Shown: positions 26,357 to 36,820, counted from the first letter of the stretch. The stretch is DNA of 41,409 bases from Wenzhouxiangella sp. (GCA_007694055.1 RECK01000148.1:1-41409); one strand, 5' to 3'. Numbers and translations: made by a program. Notes: a model not told the origin generated them from the sequence alone.

Positions 26357-28104
26357 TCAAGCAAGCCCAGGCGCCTGAGGGTATCGAGCAGGTAGTCATC
26401 TTCCGGAAAGCGCTCAAGCGCATCCAGCAGCACCTCTGTGGCCTCGGACTGGCGCTCCAGCACCCACAGCACCTCGCCAACATGGGCCGCGATCTCGGGA
26501 TTGTCCTCACCGGCCAGGGCTTGTTCCAGGTAGGGCAAGGCCTGCTCGGGCTGGCCGAGACGGAAGTAGACCCAGCCCATGGAATCCAGGATCGCCGGTG
26601 AGTCGGGCTCCAGCGCCAGCGCCCGCCGGATCAGGCGGTAGGCCTCTTGATGCCGGTCCGTGCGATCGGTGAGGGTATACCCCAAGGCATTCAGGGCCAT
26701 GGCGTTATCGTCATCGATTTGCAGGATGCGTCGAAAATCCTGCTCCGCCAGCTCCAGATCGTCCATCGCCACGGCACAGATTCCGCGCGTGTACAGCAAG
26801 GCAACGCTGTCGGGACGCTCACGCAGAGCAATGGTCAGCAGTTCCACAGCTTCGTCCGGGCGACCGGCAACCCGCAGCAAGTCCGCTTCAATCAGCCAGG
26901 CCTGTTCGGTCAGTTCCATGCCGCCAGCCAGACGGACAGAGCGCAGCAGATTGCGGGCGACCATCAGGTTCCCCCGATCACCCTCAATGATTGCGCGCCG
27001 CAAGCGGGCCCGATCAGCGCGTGGACCCGATTCTACCTTTTCATACCAGCCCAGCGCCTGCTCGCCCATATCGAGCAACTCGGCCAGGAAGCCGGTCAGA
27101 AAGGCATGATGCATGGGATCGTCGATCTGATCCAGCGCCGCCAGCCGACCCCAGGTCGCGCGTGCGGCCTCTGTCTGGCCGAGCTGATACTGATAGCTGC
27201 CCAGGGTGTACAGCAATTCACTGCTTTCGGGCAGACGCTGCAGCTCGGCAACGGCTTCTTCGAGACGGTCGAGCTGGCGCAGCACCTCAACCTCCGAAAG
27301 CGCCAAAGCGACCTCGTCAGGATCGATTTCCCGCGCCCGACGATAATGGGACAAGGCCAGGTCCAGATCATCGGCTGCCGCAGCAAGCTGGGCGGCCCAC
27401 ACCCAGCGGCGAACGCTACGACCTTGTTCTGCGGCCTGCAAGGCCAGCGCCAGGGCCTCCTCGGTCCTTTCCAGCTGCCACAACAGCAGGCTGCGATTTT
27501 CCAGCGCCAGCGCCGAGTCAGCGTCCAGCTCAGCATCACTGAGCAGGCTGTCCATGGCGGCCATGGCGTCCTCGCTGCGCTCCGCGGCGGCCAGCAGCAT
27601 GGTTGCCTCGCGCCAGGCGGCTTCAGGCTCGCTGCTGCCGGCAATTTGCTGTCCGAGCACAGCCGCAGCCTGCTCGGGCTCGCCCAGGTTCAACAGGCCA
27701 AGGGCCAGAAAGCGGCCCGGACTGCGCTCCCCGGGCGCAAGCTCCTGCCAGCGCATGGCGCCATCGACCAGCGCCGACCAGTCATCCAGGGCAAGCGCCA
27801 GGCTGACAACTTGCCGGGCCAGGTCCGGATCGTCGCCCAGCCTTGCCGCCTCGAGCTGATGTTCCATGGCGGCCTCGAAATCTCCGACCCGGCCCAGCCG
27901 CTCGGCGGCAAGAACGTGAAACAGCAAGTCAGCATCCAGGCCACCCTCGGCCAACACATTCGTGACGTCGGAGTCGCTATCCTGAATAGCTGTTTCTTGC
28001 GTCGTATCAGCTGGTTGCTGAGTCTGGTTTTCGGAGTTATGGGGGCCGGCGGCACAGGCAGCCAGCACGACTGATGCCAGGAATGCCAACAGGAGCTTGC
28101 GCAT
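26353..28104 (-). CDS. TPR-repeat lipoprotein
   Basis: A 583-residue protein with a lipoprotein signal (MRKLLLAFLASVVLAAC, lipidated Cys17) followed by a polar linker and a long solenoid of tetratricopeptide repeats from about 60 to the end. Clear repeats include LSHYRRAREIDPDEVALALSE, LEQDFRRILQ-type and AYRLIRRALALEPDSPAILDSMGWVYFRLGQ. It probably acts as an envelope protein-interaction scaffold. TPR genes beside lolB are common in related bacteria; the function is not defined. It overlaps lolB by 4 bases and diverges from hemA across only 49 bases. The start was placed at ATG 28104 because the signal peptide begins there. Confidence 0.88.
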   Translation of the reverse strand: MRKLLLAFLASVVLAACAAGPHNSENQTQQPADTTQETAIQDSDSDVTNVLAEGGLDADLLFHVLAAERLGRVGDFEAAMEHQLEAARLGDDPDLARQVVSLALALDDWSALVDGAMRWQELAPGERSPGRFLALGLLNLGEPEQAAAVLGQQIAGSSEPEAAWREATMLLAAAERSEDAMAAMDSLLSDAELDADSALALENRSLLLWQLERTEEALALALQAAEQGRSVRRWVWAAQLAAAADDLDLALSHYRRAREIDPDEVALALSEVEVLRQLDRLEEAVAELQRLPESSELLYTLGSYQYQLGQTEAARATWGRLAALDQIDDPMHHAFLTGFLAELLDMGEQALGWYEKVESGPRADRARLRRAIIEGDRGNLMVARNLLRSVRLAGGMELTEQAWLIEADLLRVAGRPDEAVELLTIALRERPDSVALLYTRGICAVAMDDLELAEQDFRRILQIDDDNAMALNALGYTLTDRTDRHQEAYRLIRRALALEPDSPAILDSMGWVYFRLGQPEQALPYLEQALAGEDNPEIAAHVGEVLWVLERQSEATEVLLDALERFPEDDYLLDTLRRLGLLE

Positions 28105-28153
28105 ATTCCGTCCGCGTACGAGAATGGGGAGTTTGTCCTTAACTTTTGCCTGC

Positions 28154-29410
28154 ATGTCACTTTTCGCCTTGGGAATCAGCCACCAGACCGCCCCGATCAC
28201 TATTCGGGAACGCCTGGCATTTACGGCCGAATCGGTACCCGAGGCCCTGTCGAGCCTCGCCGCCGTGCCCGGGATTCAAGGCTGCGCCATTGTCAGCACC
28301 TGCAATCGAACCGAGCTTTATCTTTCCGGCAGACAGCCTATCACGCGGGCTGCATCCGAATGGCTGCACGCCTGGCATGGCCTGGCTCCCGGCCAGTTTC
28401 GCGAGCACCTGTATCAACTGGAGCAATCTGCCTGCATGTTTCACCTCATCAAGGTGATTTCCGGGGCCGACTCCATGATCATCGGCGAGCCACAGGTTGC
28501 CGGCCAGGTCAAGCAGGCCTGGCAGGCCGCGCACGAGCAGCAGGTTCTGGACAGTAGGCTCGACCGGATGTTCCAGCACGCCTTTGCCGGGGCCAAGCGA
28601 GTGCGCTCGCAAACAGGCATCGGGCGTGACCCTGTCACCCTGCCATTCGCTGCCTTGCGCCTGACTCACCAGATTTTTGGATCTCTGGGCAAGCTGCGCG
28701 CCTTGCTGATCGGCGCCGGCGAAATGATCGAGGATTGCGCTGTGCATTTCAGTCAATCTGGCCTGGGTGGAATCAGCATCGCCAATCGCAACCCGGAACG
28801 GGCGCGCACGCTGGCCGCGCGTTTCAACGCCAGCGGACACGGCCTGGAGGACATCGAGACCCTGCTTCCAGGGCATGACCTGGTCATTGCCTGCACCGCC
28901 AGTCCGAAGCCCATCCTCGACCAGGCCATGTTCAAGGCCGCGCTGTCGCGCCGACGCCAACGGCCCATGTTCGCCCTTGACCTGTCGGTGCCGCGCAACA
29001 TCGCCGCCGATGCGGGCCAGTTGCCGGATCTTTTTCTTTACACCATCGACGACCTGCATTCGATCATCGAGACCAACCAGCAGAAACGCGCTGAAGCGAT
29101 GCAGCAGGCCATTGATATTATTGAATCCGAAGTCCAGGCCTTTGAACGGTGGCTGCGATTGCAGGAAACCAGCACCACCCTGCGCGGACTGAGGCGTCGG
29201 GCTCAGGCCGAGCGTGACGCCCTGCTGGCCCAGGCCCGGACCCAGCTCGAAGCCGGCCACGATCCCGACGATGTGATGCAACGATTGAGCCACCGACTGG
29301 TCAATCGCCTTCTGCACGGCCCCAGCATTCGGCTGCGCCAGGCCGCCGAAAGCGCCGATGAGGCGCTGCTGGAAGCGGCCCGTTACTACTTTCTCGAGGA
29401 CGAAGGATGA
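28154..29410 (+). CDS. hemA: Glutamyl-tRNA reductase
   Basis: First committed step of C5 tetrapyrrole synthesis: NADPH-dependent reduction of glutamyl-tRNA to glutamate 1-semialdehyde. The 418-residue protein matches E. coli HemA in length. Catalytic Cys50 lies in STCNRTELY. Other marks are [13 protein letters not shown], the Rossmann segment [10 protein letters not shown], and [13 protein letters not shown]-terminal dimerisation helix follows. ATG 28154 aligns with the usual [14 protein letters not shown] start. The stop overlaps prfA (ATGA), the standard hemA-prfA operon. Confidence 0.97.
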   Translation: MSLFALGISHQTAPITIRERLAFTAESVPEALSSLAAVPGIQGCAIVSTCNRTELYLSGRQPITRAASEWLHAWHGLAPGQFREHLYQLEQSACMFHLIKVISGADSMIIGEPQVAGQVKQAWQAAHEQQVLDSRLDRMFQHAFAGAKRVRSQTGIGRDPVTLPFAALRLTHQIFGSLGKLRALLIGAGEMIEDCAVHFSQSGLGGISIANRNPERARTLAARFNASGHGLEDIETLLPGHDLVIACTASPKPILDQAMFKAALSRRRQRPMFALDLSVPRNIAADAGQLPDLFLYTIDDLHSIIETNQQKRAEAMQQAIDIIESEVQAFERWLRLQETSTTLRGLRRRAQAERDALLAQARTQLEAGHDPDDVMQRLSHRLVNRLLHGPSIRLRQAAESADEALLEAARYYFLEDEG

Positions 29411-30489
29411 ATCCCGGTATCCGCCAGCGACTGGAACAGGTTGACGATCGTTTCGAAGAGCTTTCACGGCTGCTATCTGATCCCGAGATCATTGGCAACC
29501 GCGAGCGCTTTCAGGCCCTGTCGCGCGAGTATGGCGAGCTCGATCCGATTGTTCGGATCTGGAGCGCCCACCAGGCAATCGAACAGGCGCTGAATGAAGC
29601 GCATGAACTCAAGCGCGAGTGCGATCGGGATATGCAAGCCATGATCGAGGAGGAAATCTCGGGACTGACCGACAGCCTGGGTCGCCTTCAGGATGAGCTG
29701 CAGCGGATGCTGCTGCCGCGGGATCCCAATGACGAGCGCGGCGTGTTTCTCGAGATTCGGGCCGGAACAGGTGGCCAGGAAGCCGGTATCTTCGCTGGCG
29801 ATCTGCTGCGCATGTACAGCCGCTATGCCGAGCGGCGCGGCTGGCAGGTCGAGATCATGTCGGCCCATGACAGCGAGGCCGGCGGATTTCGGGAGGTGAT
29901 TGCCCGCATCATTGGCCGCGGTGCCTATTCGCGCCTGAAATTCGAGTCGGGAGCGCACCGTGTGCAGCGCATTCCGGCCACCGAATCCCAAGGCCGCATC
30001 CACACCTCTGCCTGCACCGTCGCCATCCTGCCCGAAGTCGATACGGTCGACGAGGTCAACATCAACCCTGGCGACCTGCGCATCGACACCTACCGCTCAT
30101 CCGGCGCCGGCGGACAGCACGTCAACACCACCGACTCGGCGATACGGATCACGCACCTGCCCTCGGGCATCGTGGTGGAGTGTCAGGACGAACGCTCGCA
30201 GCACAAGAACAAGGCTCGGGCCATGAGCCTGCTCAATGCCCGGCTGCTTGAGGCCGAACAGGAGCAGCAGCGCAGTCAACGGGCCGCCGATCGCAAGCTC
30301 CAGGTAGGTTCGGGGGACCGTTCGGAGCGCATTCGCACCTACAACTTCCCCCAGGGTCGGGTCACGGACCATCGCGTCGGCCTGACCCTGTATGATCTGG
30401 ACAAGATCATCGACGGTGACCTCGATCCCGTGCTGGAACCCTTGCTGGAAGCCCATCAGGCCGAGCTGCTGGCCGAAATGAGTCGATGA
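29407..30489 (+). CDS. prfA: Peptide chain release factor 1
   Basis: RF1 ends translation at UAA and UAG. The 360-residue protein matches the E. coli length. It has the catalytic GGQ motif (about 235-237, in [15 protein letters not shown]) and the RF1-type codon-recognition tripeptide PAT (in [15 protein letters not shown]), which distinguishes it from RF2. Its start overlaps the hemA stop. Confidence 0.97.
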   Translation: MNPGIRQRLEQVDDRFEELSRLLSDPEIIGNRERFQALSREYGELDPIVRIWSAHQAIEQALNEAHELKRECDRDMQAMIEEEISGLTDSLGRLQDELQRMLLPRDPNDERGVFLEIRAGTGGQEAGIFAGDLLRMYSRYAERRGWQVEIMSAHDSEAGGFREVIARIIGRGAYSRLKFESGAHRVQRIPATESQGRIHTSACTVAILPEVDTVDEVNINPGDLRIDTYRSSGAGGQHVNTTDSAIRITHLPSGIVVECQDERSQHKNKARAMSLLNARLLEAEQEQQRSQRAADRKLQVGSGDRSERIRTYNFPQGRVTDHRVGLTLYDLDKIIDGDLDPVLEPLLEAHQAELLAEMSR

Positions 30490-30502
30490 AAGAAATGAGC
30501 GG

Positions 30503-30919
30503 ATGAACAAGGACACCCTGACCATTGAGACCCCTGGACGCGGCTTCGTCGACATGACCGCCGAGGTGGCCAGACACGTTACCCGCTCAGGGTTTGCCGA
30601 CGGCCTGTGCCACCTGTTCATCCAGCATACCTCGGCCTCGCTGCTGATCAACGAAAACGCCGACCCGGATGTTCTCCACGACCTGGAGACCTTCTTTTCC
30701 GGTCTGGTGCAGGACGGAGATCCCCGGTTCCGGCACCGCGCCGAGGGTCCGGATGACATGGCCGCCCACATCCGCGCCGCCCTGACCCAGACCAGCCTGA
30801 CCGTCCCGGTCAGGGCCGGCAGGCTGGCGCTCGGAACCTGGCAGGCGGTTTACCTGTGGGAACATCGCCACCGCCCGCACCGAAGACGGGTTCTGGTCAC
30901 CCTGCTCGACAGCACCTGA
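30503..30919 (+). CDS. YjbQ family protein (UPF0047)
   Basis: A 138-residue protein of the YjbQ/UPF0047 family. Conserved segments are FIQHTSASLLINENADPDV, EGPDDMAAHIRAAL and LGTWQAVYLWEHR. Family members have been reported to have weak thiamine-phosphate synthase activity; the real role is not settled. It starts 13 bases after prfA and is likely the third gene of hemA-prfA-yjbQ. The start ATG 30503 gives normal family length. Confidence 0.92.
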   Translation: MNKDTLTIETPGRGFVDMTAEVARHVTRSGFADGLCHLFIQHTSASLLINENADPDVLHDLETFFSGLVQDGDPRFRHRAEGPDDMAAHIRAALTQTSLTVPVRAGRLALGTWQAVYLWEHRHRPHRRRVLVTLLDST

Positions 30920-30989
30920 ACTGGCCGTCGCATTCACATTAGAGTGTTACGATATAGCAATGGCAAATTACTGATAAGGGTTTTGAATC

Positions 30990-32399
30990 ATGGAACTTGA
31001 CCCACTGCTGCTTTCGCGATTTCAATTCGCGTTCGTGGTGTCCTTTCACGCCATATTTCCGGTTTTCACCATCGGCCTGGCGTCATACATCGCTCTGCTG
31101 GAAGGCCTCCATTACAAGACCGAAAACCCTGTCTATCTGAAACTGTCGAAGTTCTGGATCAAGGTCTTTGCCATCGTCTTTGGCATGGGCGTGGTGTCCG
31201 GCATCGTCATGGCCTTCCAGTTCGGCACCAACTGGAGCGTATTTTCTTTCTCGTCGGCCAATTTCCTCGGCCCGATTCTGAGCTACGAAGTCGTCACCGC
31301 CTTCTTCCTTGAGGCGACTTTCCTGGGCGTGCTGTTGTTCGGGCGCGACAAGGTGCCAAAGGGCGTGCATCTTTTCTCTGCCTGCATGGTGGCCCTTGGC
31401 ACGTTCATCTCCTCGTTCTGGATCCTGTCGGCCAACAGCTGGATGCACACACCGGCCGGCGTGGAATTTCACGACGGCATTGTCCACATGACCTCGTGGA
31501 CACAGGCGATTTTCAATCCGTCCATGCCCTATCGCTTCAGCCACATGGCGCTGGCCTCATTCATCACCGGCGGATTCGTCGTCGCCGGCGTCAGCGCCTG
31601 GTACCTGCTCAAGGGGCGCAATCCCAAGACCAGCCGCAAGGCCCTGGCCATGTGCGTAGTCATGCTGGCAATCGCCACGCCGCTGCAGCTTGTGGTTGGC
31701 GACATGCACGGCCTGAACACGTTCGAGCATCAACCGATGAAGGTCGCAGCCATGGAAGGTGCGTGGGAAACCAGAACTCGTGCGCCCCTGTTGTTGTTTG
31801 CCATTCCGGATGCCGCCAACGAAACCAACCACTTCGAGATCGCGATACCGGGCCTGGCCAGTTTGATCCTCACCCACAGCCTGGACGGTGAAGTACCCGG
31901 TCTGCTCGAGGTCGCCCCGGAAGATCGGCCACCGGTCGGCATCGTGTTCTGGAGCTTCCGGATCATGGTTGGCCTGGGCATGCTGTTCATCGCCGTGTCC
32001 CTGGCATCGGCCTGGCAACTCTGGCGTGGCCGTCTGTACGACTCTCCCCGCCTGCTGCGCGTGTTGACCTGGATGATCCCCTTGCCCTTCGTGGCCGTGC
32101 TGGCCGGCTGGTTCGTGACCGAAGTCGGACGTCAGCCCTGGATCATTCACGGGGTCATGCGCATATCCGATGGGGTGACTCCGTCGATCACCGGCTGGAT
32201 GGCGCTGGCCACGCTGATCGGCTACATCAGTGTCTACGCCATTGTCTTCAGCGCCGGTGTGATCTACCTGCGACGGGTCATCCAGGCTGGCCCTGACCCC
32301 ATCGAGGAAGCACCCGACGACGAGACCGCGCGGCCCAAGCGGCCCTGGTCCGCCGTCCCATTCAAGGTTGACGACGCCGCCCAGAGCGCAGGGAGTTAA
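30990..32399 (+). CDS. cydA: Cytochrome bd-type ubiquinol oxidase subunit I, short Q-loop (CioA type)
   Basis: Oxidises ubiquinol and reduces oxygen to water without proton pumping. At 469 residues it is shorter than E. coli CydA (522), with the quinol-binding Q-loop reduced; this is the CIO-like class. Heme ligand His20 lies in SFHAIFPVF, and further signature parts are [11 protein letters not shown] (His), [11 protein letters not shown] and [12 protein letters not shown]. About nine membrane helices are visible. The ribosome site AAGGG precedes ATG. It heads a cydA-cydB-cydD-cydC cluster. Confidence 0.95.
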   Translation: MELDPLLLSRFQFAFVVSFHAIFPVFTIGLASYIALLEGLHYKTENPVYLKLSKFWIKVFAIVFGMGVVSGIVMAFQFGTNWSVFSFSSANFLGPILSYEVVTAFFLEATFLGVLLFGRDKVPKGVHLFSACMVALGTFISSFWILSANSWMHTPAGVEFHDGIVHMTSWTQAIFNPSMPYRFSHMALASFITGGFVVAGVSAWYLLKGRNPKTSRKALAMCVVMLAIATPLQLVVGDMHGLNTFEHQPMKVAAMEGAWETRTRAPLLLFAIPDAANETNHFEIAIPGLASLILTHSLDGEVPGLLEVAPEDRPPVGIVFWSFRIMVGLGMLFIAVSLASAWQLWRGRLYDSPRLLRVLTWMIPLPFVAVLAGWFVTEVGRQPWIIHGVMRISDGVTPSITGWMALATLIGYISVYAIVFSAGVIYLRRVIQAGPDPIEEAPDDETARPKRPWSAVPFKVDDAAQSAGS

Positions 32400-32402
32400 G
32401 CC

Positions 32403-33410
32403 ATGGAACTGATTGACCTGACCCTGATCTGGGTTGTCATCATCGGCATCGGGATCTTCATGTATGTCCTCATGGATGGCTTCGATCTGGGCGTGGGGAT
32501 TCTTTTCCCCTTCGCCCCCAGCGATCATGCACGCGATGAGCTGATGAACTCGGTAGCACCGGTCTGGGACGGCAACGAGACCTGGCTGATCCTCGGCGGC
32601 GCGGGTCTGCTGGCGGCCTTCCCGCTGATTTACGCAGTCTTCCTGCCGGCCCTGTATATCGGCGTGTTCCTGCTTCTGGCCGGGCTGATCTTTCGGGGTG
32701 TGGCTTTCGAGTTTCGATTCAAGGCCCAGGCTCGCAAGTACTGGTGGGATCGCGCCTTTTTCGGCGGCTCGACCGTCGCATCCTTCGCCCAGGGAGCGGT
32801 GGTCGGCGCTTACATCCAGGGCTTTGAAACCGAAGGCTTCAGCTACGTTGGCGGCGCATTCGACTGGCTGACGCCATTTACCGTCATGACCGGCCTCGGC
32901 GTGGTCGCCGGCTACGCCCTGCTGGGTGTGACCTGGACCATTCTGAAAACCGAGGGCAAGACCCAGGAGTGGGCGTTTCGTCTGGCGCCGTGGCTGCTGG
33001 CGGCCGTGATGGGCTTTTTCATCATTGTCAGCCTGTGGACGCCCCTGGCGCATGAACGCGTCATGGAACGCTGGTTCGACAACATCAGCTGGCTGTGGCT
33101 GTTCCCGGCCCTGACCCTGGCGACCGCGACCTGGGTGCTGTGGCGGATCCGCCAACGCGCCGAAGCCTCTCCATTCCTCGGCTCAATGGCGCTGTTTGCC
33201 CTGTTTTACCTCGGCCTGCTCATCACCCAGTGGCCGTATGCCGTGCCGCCCGAGCACACATTCTGGGACGCAGCTTCCGATCCCGGCAGCCAGCTGTTCC
33301 TGCTCATCGGCGTGCTGTTCCTGATCCCCATCATCCTCGGCTACACGGCCTGGACCTACTGGGTATTCCGCGGCAAGGTCAAGACCGGCGAGGGCTACGC
33401 TGGCCACTGA
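32403..33410 (+). CDS. cydB: Cytochrome bd-type ubiquinol oxidase subunit II
   Basis: The 335-residue partner of subunit I, with about eight or nine membrane helices and no heme ligands of its own expected. Family marks are GIFMYVLMDGFDLGVGILFPF, VWDGNETWLILGGAGLLAAFP and GVAFEFRFKA. It begins three bases after the cydA stop, so both subunits are translated together. Its end may overlap the cydD start. Confidence 0.96.
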   Translation: MELIDLTLIWVVIIGIGIFMYVLMDGFDLGVGILFPFAPSDHARDELMNSVAPVWDGNETWLILGGAGLLAAFPLIYAVFLPALYIGVFLLLAGLIFRGVAFEFRFKAQARKYWWDRAFFGGSTVASFAQGAVVGAYIQGFETEGFSYVGGAFDWLTPFTVMTGLGVVAGYALLGVTWTILKTEGKTQEWAFRLAPWLLAAVMGFFIIVSLWTPLAHERVMERWFDNISWLWLFPALTLATATWVLWRIRQRAEASPFLGSMALFALFYLGLLITQWPYAVPPEHTFWDAASDPGSQLFLLIGVLFLIPIILGYTAWTYWVFRGKVKTGEGYAGH

Positions 33411-35100
33411 CGAAGGGAGCTCCAGCCAGCGTCGCTGGCTGGACGGCCTGGCACCTGTCTGGATTGGCCGCGCCAGCGCTGCTGTTGCCCTGCTCGAGGC
33501 CACGGGCTTGCTGGCCCAGGCTGGCCTGCTGGCCTGGATATTTCATGCCGCCGTCGTCGAGCACAGGCCGCTGGACAGCCTCGTTTATCCCCTGCTCGGC
33601 CTGCTCGCCGCGATCCTGGTCAGGTGCGCCGCATCCGCGCTGCGCGGCATGATTGCCGCGCGCGCTTCGCGCATGATTCGCAACAAGCTCCGCCAGCAAC
33701 TCTACCTTGCCCTGGCCGCAGCGGGTCCACGACACGGCCAGGACAGCGGTCACCTGCTCTCGCGCCTGGTCGAACAAATCGAGGCCCTGGATCCATACTT
33801 TGCCCGGTATCGGCCACAGGCCGTGGCTGCGACCATCATTCCGGCATTGATCCTGGTCGCCGTCCTGGGCGTGAACTGGCTGGCCGGGCTGCTGCTGGCC
33901 CTGGCCGCGCCGCTGATTCCGGTCTTCATGATTCTGGTCGGATGGAGCGCGGAGCAAGCAGCCCAGCGGCAGCAGCGGGCGCTGGGCCGGCTGTCCGGCC
34001 TTTTCCACGATCGCCTGCGCGCCCTGGCCCAGATCCGCCGACTTGGCGCCGACAGGTTGGAGCTGGCCAGGCTGCGCGATTACAGCGAAGAGTTCCGCGA
34101 GCGCACCATGCGGGTGCTGCGCCTGGCATTTTTGTCATCGGCAGTGCTGGAATTCTTTGCCGCGATCGCCATTGCCTCGCTGGCCATCTACATCGGCCTG
34201 GGACTGCTCGGCTTCATTGCCTTCGGGCCAGCCGCTCAGCTCACGCTCGCCAGTGGATTGTTCATCCTGCTGCTGGCACCGGAGTTCTTCAACCCTCTGC
34301 GTCAGCTCGCGCAACACTGGCATGACCGCGCCGACGCACTGGCCGCCGCAGCGGACATCCGTCCGCTGCTCGAACTGCCGGCGGCCCGCCCTGCCCCGGC
34401 CCACCCCCCGGCACGAATCCCCGACTACGCCTGCCGGGTCGAAGCCAGCGCGCTGGATCAAGCCTGGCCTGGGCGCCGGCCCGTCCTTGAGAATCTGAGC
34501 CTGAGCGTGGCCGCCGGCGAGCATGTCCTGATCACCGGGCCCAGCGGCTGCGGCAAGTCCACCCTGATCAGCGCACTGGCCGGCTTTATCGCACCCGGCG
34601 CGGGCCACATCAGCTACGACGGCATCGACCTGTCCACGTTCGATCAGGGTAGCCTGGCCAGAAGCCGGGGCTGGTTGGGTCAACGTCCCGTGCTGTTCGC
34701 CGGCACCCTGGCCAGCAACATCGCGCTGGGCAAACCCGGCGCGCAGCCGGACCAGGTACGCAAGGCAGCCGAACTGGCCGGGGTCACGGAATTCGCCCGC
34801 CACCTGCCCGATGGCCTGGGCAGCCCGATCGGCGAGCAAGGCCTGGGCCTGTCTGGCGGCCAGGCCCAGCGCGTAGCCCTGGCCCGCGCCCTGCTCGAAG
34901 CCCGACCGATCCTGTTTCTTGACGAACCGACTGCCAGCCTCGACGAGCTCAGCGAAACGTTGATCTGGCGGGCCATTGGCCGGATCTCGGAAGAGCGTGC
35001 CATGACGGTGATCTGCGCCAGCCACAGCCCGCTGGCCAGAAGCTGGGCCAACCGGACCTTGCTGATGCAGGACGGCCGCCTGCTGGAAGCCGGCCCATGA
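33400..35100 (+). CDS. cydD: Thiol reductant ABC exporter subunit CydD
   Basis: Half-transporter that with CydC exports glutathione and cysteine to the periplasm, needed for cytochrome bd assembly. An N-terminal six-helix membrane domain is followed by the ATPase with Walker A GPSGCGKS, signature LSGGQ and Walker B LFLDEPTAS. The start is unclear. The first conventional codon, TTG 33508, would cut into the first membrane helix. The frame is open upstream and codes for a matching N-terminus (RRWLDGLAPVWIGRASAAVALL). CTG 33400, preceded by GAGGG five bases upstream and overlapping cydB, is used here, giving 566 residues (E. coli 588). TTG 33508 is the conservative choice, 530 residues. Confidence 0.88.
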   Translation: MATDEGSSSQRRWLDGLAPVWIGRASAAVALLEATGLLAQAGLLAWIFHAAVVEHRPLDSLVYPLLGLLAAILVRCAASALRGMIAARASRMIRNKLRQQLYLALAAAGPRHGQDSGHLLSRLVEQIEALDPYFARYRPQAVAATIIPALILVAVLGVNWLAGLLLALAAPLIPVFMILVGWSAEQAAQRQQRALGRLSGLFHDRLRALAQIRRLGADRLELARLRDYSEEFRERTMRVLRLAFLSSAVLEFFAAIAIASLAIYIGLGLLGFIAFGPAAQLTLASGLFILLLAPEFFNPLRQLAQHWHDRADALAAAADIRPLLELPAARPAPAHPPARIPDYACRVEASALDQAWPGRRPVLENLSLSVAAGEHVLITGPSGCGKSTLISALAGFIAPGAGHISYDGIDLSTFDQGSLARSRGWLGQRPVLFAGTLASNIALGKPGAQPDQVRKAAELAGVTEFARHLPDGLGSPIGEQGLGLSGGQAQRVALARALLEARPILFLDEPTASLDELSETLIWRAIGRISEERAMTVICASHSPLARSWANRTLLMQDGRLLEAGP

Positions 35101-36755
35101 GTCCACTGCGAACCCTGCTCGAACTGGCCCGGCAACACCGGGGATGGCTGCTGCTGGGCCTGGCCCTGATGTTGCTGTCGCTGGCCGCCGGCACGGTGCT
35201 GATTGCCTTGTCAGGCTGGTTCATCACCGCCAGCGCGCTGGCCGGCCTGGGCCTGCTGATCGGCCTGGATATCTTCACCCCCGGTGCCGGCATCCGGCTG
35301 GCCGCGATTACCCGTACCCTTTCGCGCTACGGTGAGCGGCTGGCCACCCACGCCGCCACGCTGCGCCTGCTGACTGATCTGCGCCTGCGCCTGCTCGACC
35401 GCATGCTCAAGCTCGATGATGCACAACTGGCAGCGCTGCGCCGCGGCGATACGCTGAACCGACTCACCGGTGATGTCAATGCGTTGGACGGGCTGTTTTC
35501 CGGAATCCTGGGCCCCAGCCTGGCGGCCGCAATGCTGACCTTGCTCGCAGCCATCGGATTTGCCCTGATCCAGCCGGCCTTGAGCGCGCTGGTCGTCCTG
35601 CCGCTGCTGATCCTGCTTCCCCTGCTTTGCCTGGCGTTATTCCGGGCCGGACGACGCCCAGGTGCTGCCGCTGTGGCTGCCTTGCCCCAACTCCGTACCG
35701 CTGCAGCCGATGGCATCGAGGGCCTGAACGAGCTGCGCGCACTGGATCGAACTGACGCCCAGGCACACGCAATCAAGCGTGCATCCGAACGCCTGGGAAA
35801 CTTGCAGCAGCGCCTTGGGGAACTGGACGCATTCGGGCAGTCAGGTGCCCTGCTGGTCGCCTCTCTCAGCTTGTGGCTGGGTCTGGTTGGCGGACTTTAC
35901 CTGCACGAGCGCGATCAGCTGAGTGCGCCCCTGGTTGCCCTGATCGTCCTGGCCGTGCTGGGCCTGTCAGAGGCCTGGCAAGGCATACCCGCCGCCTGGC
36001 GCAGGCTCGGCCACAGCCTGGCCGCGGCACGGCGCGTCGACGAACTGGCGACACAGCCGGGACGGCTGCAGGTGCCCGGCCTGCCCGCGCCATGGCCCAC
36101 TCGAACTGACCTGGTGCTGGAAGATGTGCACTTTGGCTATGGCAAGCATCTGCCCGCCGTTTTGTCCGGCCTGAACCTGACCATCGGACATGGCGAGCAA
36201 TGGCTGCTTTCCGGTGCCAGTGGCATTGGCAAGACCACCCTGGCCCTGCTCCTGATGCGCCAGTTCGACCCCGACCAGGGACGCATTCTCCTCGGCGCCC
36301 AGGACTTGCGTGATTATCATCCCGATGAACTGCGTCGTCGCATCGCCTGGTTGCCGCAAAAGCCGATCATGCTGCGCGACACGCTGGCGGCCAACCTGCG
36401 TCTGGCCAGGGCGTCGGCCAGCGCGGACGAACTGGTCTCTGTGCTGACCGCGGTCGATCTTGATGGTCTGCTGCACGAACTGCCGGATGGCCTGGAAACG
36501 TGGCTGGACGAGGACGGCGCCAACCTCTCCGGCGGCCAGCGTCAGCGCGTGGCCCTGGCACGACTGCTGCTGACCAACCCCGACATCGTGCTGCTCGACG
36601 AACCCACCGCCAGCCTGGATACCGCTACAGCGGCCATCGTCATGAACAGCCTGGATCGCTGGCTGGAAGGCCGCACCACGGTGATCATCAGCCACGACCC
36701 CCTGCCCGGCAGCACCAGACGCAGGACGCTGAAGCTGGACCCCGCGGTCAATTGA
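35097..36755 (+). CDS. cydC: Thiol reductant ABC exporter subunit CydC
   Basis: The 552-residue partner of CydD (E. coli 573). A six-helix membrane domain opens with ALSGWFITASALAGL, typical of CydC. The ATPase domain has Walker A GASGIGKTT, signature LSGGQRQRVALARLLL and Walker B VLLDEPTASLD. The ATG overlaps the cydD stop (ATGA), so the heterodimer is translationally coupled. Linkage of cydDC to cydAB in one cluster supports its assignment to thiol export for oxidase assembly rather than another ABC function. Confidence 0.95.
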   Translation: MSPLRTLLELARQHRGWLLLGLALMLLSLAAGTVLIALSGWFITASALAGLGLLIGLDIFTPGAGIRLAAITRTLSRYGERLATHAATLRLLTDLRLRLLDRMLKLDDAQLAALRRGDTLNRLTGDVNALDGLFSGILGPSLAAAMLTLLAAIGFALIQPALSALVVLPLLILLPLLCLALFRAGRRPGAAAVAALPQLRTAAADGIEGLNELRALDRTDAQAHAIKRASERLGNLQQRLGELDAFGQSGALLVASLSLWLGLVGGLYLHERDQLSAPLVALIVLAVLGLSEAWQGIPAAWRRLGHSLAAARRVDELATQPGRLQVPGLPAPWPTRTDLVLEDVHFGYGKHLPAVLSGLNLTIGHGEQWLLSGASGIGKTTLALLLMRQFDPDQGRILLGAQDLRDYHPDELRRRIAWLPQKPIMLRDTLAANLRLARASASADELVSVLTAVDLDGLLHELPDGLETWLDEDGANLSGGQRQRVALARLLLTNPDIVLLDEPTASLDTATAAIVMNSLDRWLEGRTTVIISHDPLPGSTRRRTLKLDPAVN

Positions 36756-36780
36756 TTGGATTCTGTCTGTAACCCGAATT

Positions 36781-36820
36781 AATACGAACGTATTGCGTTT
36801 GTGTTTGTTTGTGGTATGAT
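36781..36820 (+). promoter_or_regulatory. Promoter with adjoining palindromic operator for the RHH-pspA-yqiJ-yqiK operon
   Basis: A -35-like TTGCGT (36793-36798), a 16-base spacer and an extended -10 TGG-TATGAT (36812-36820) form a good promoter. The perfect inverted repeat AATACG-AA-CGTATT (36781-36794) abuts and overlaps the first two bases of the -35, as a repressor operator would. The protein encoded next has a ribbon-helix-helix-like N-terminus, so autoregulation is the simple reading. This promoter also rules out the in-frame starts at 36801-36819. Confidence 0.7.

Noticed and set aside
31557-33155. 532-codon minus-strand frame across cydA and cydB
   Set aside because: It spans two clear membrane oxidase subunits on the other strand and consists of polar low-complexity text.
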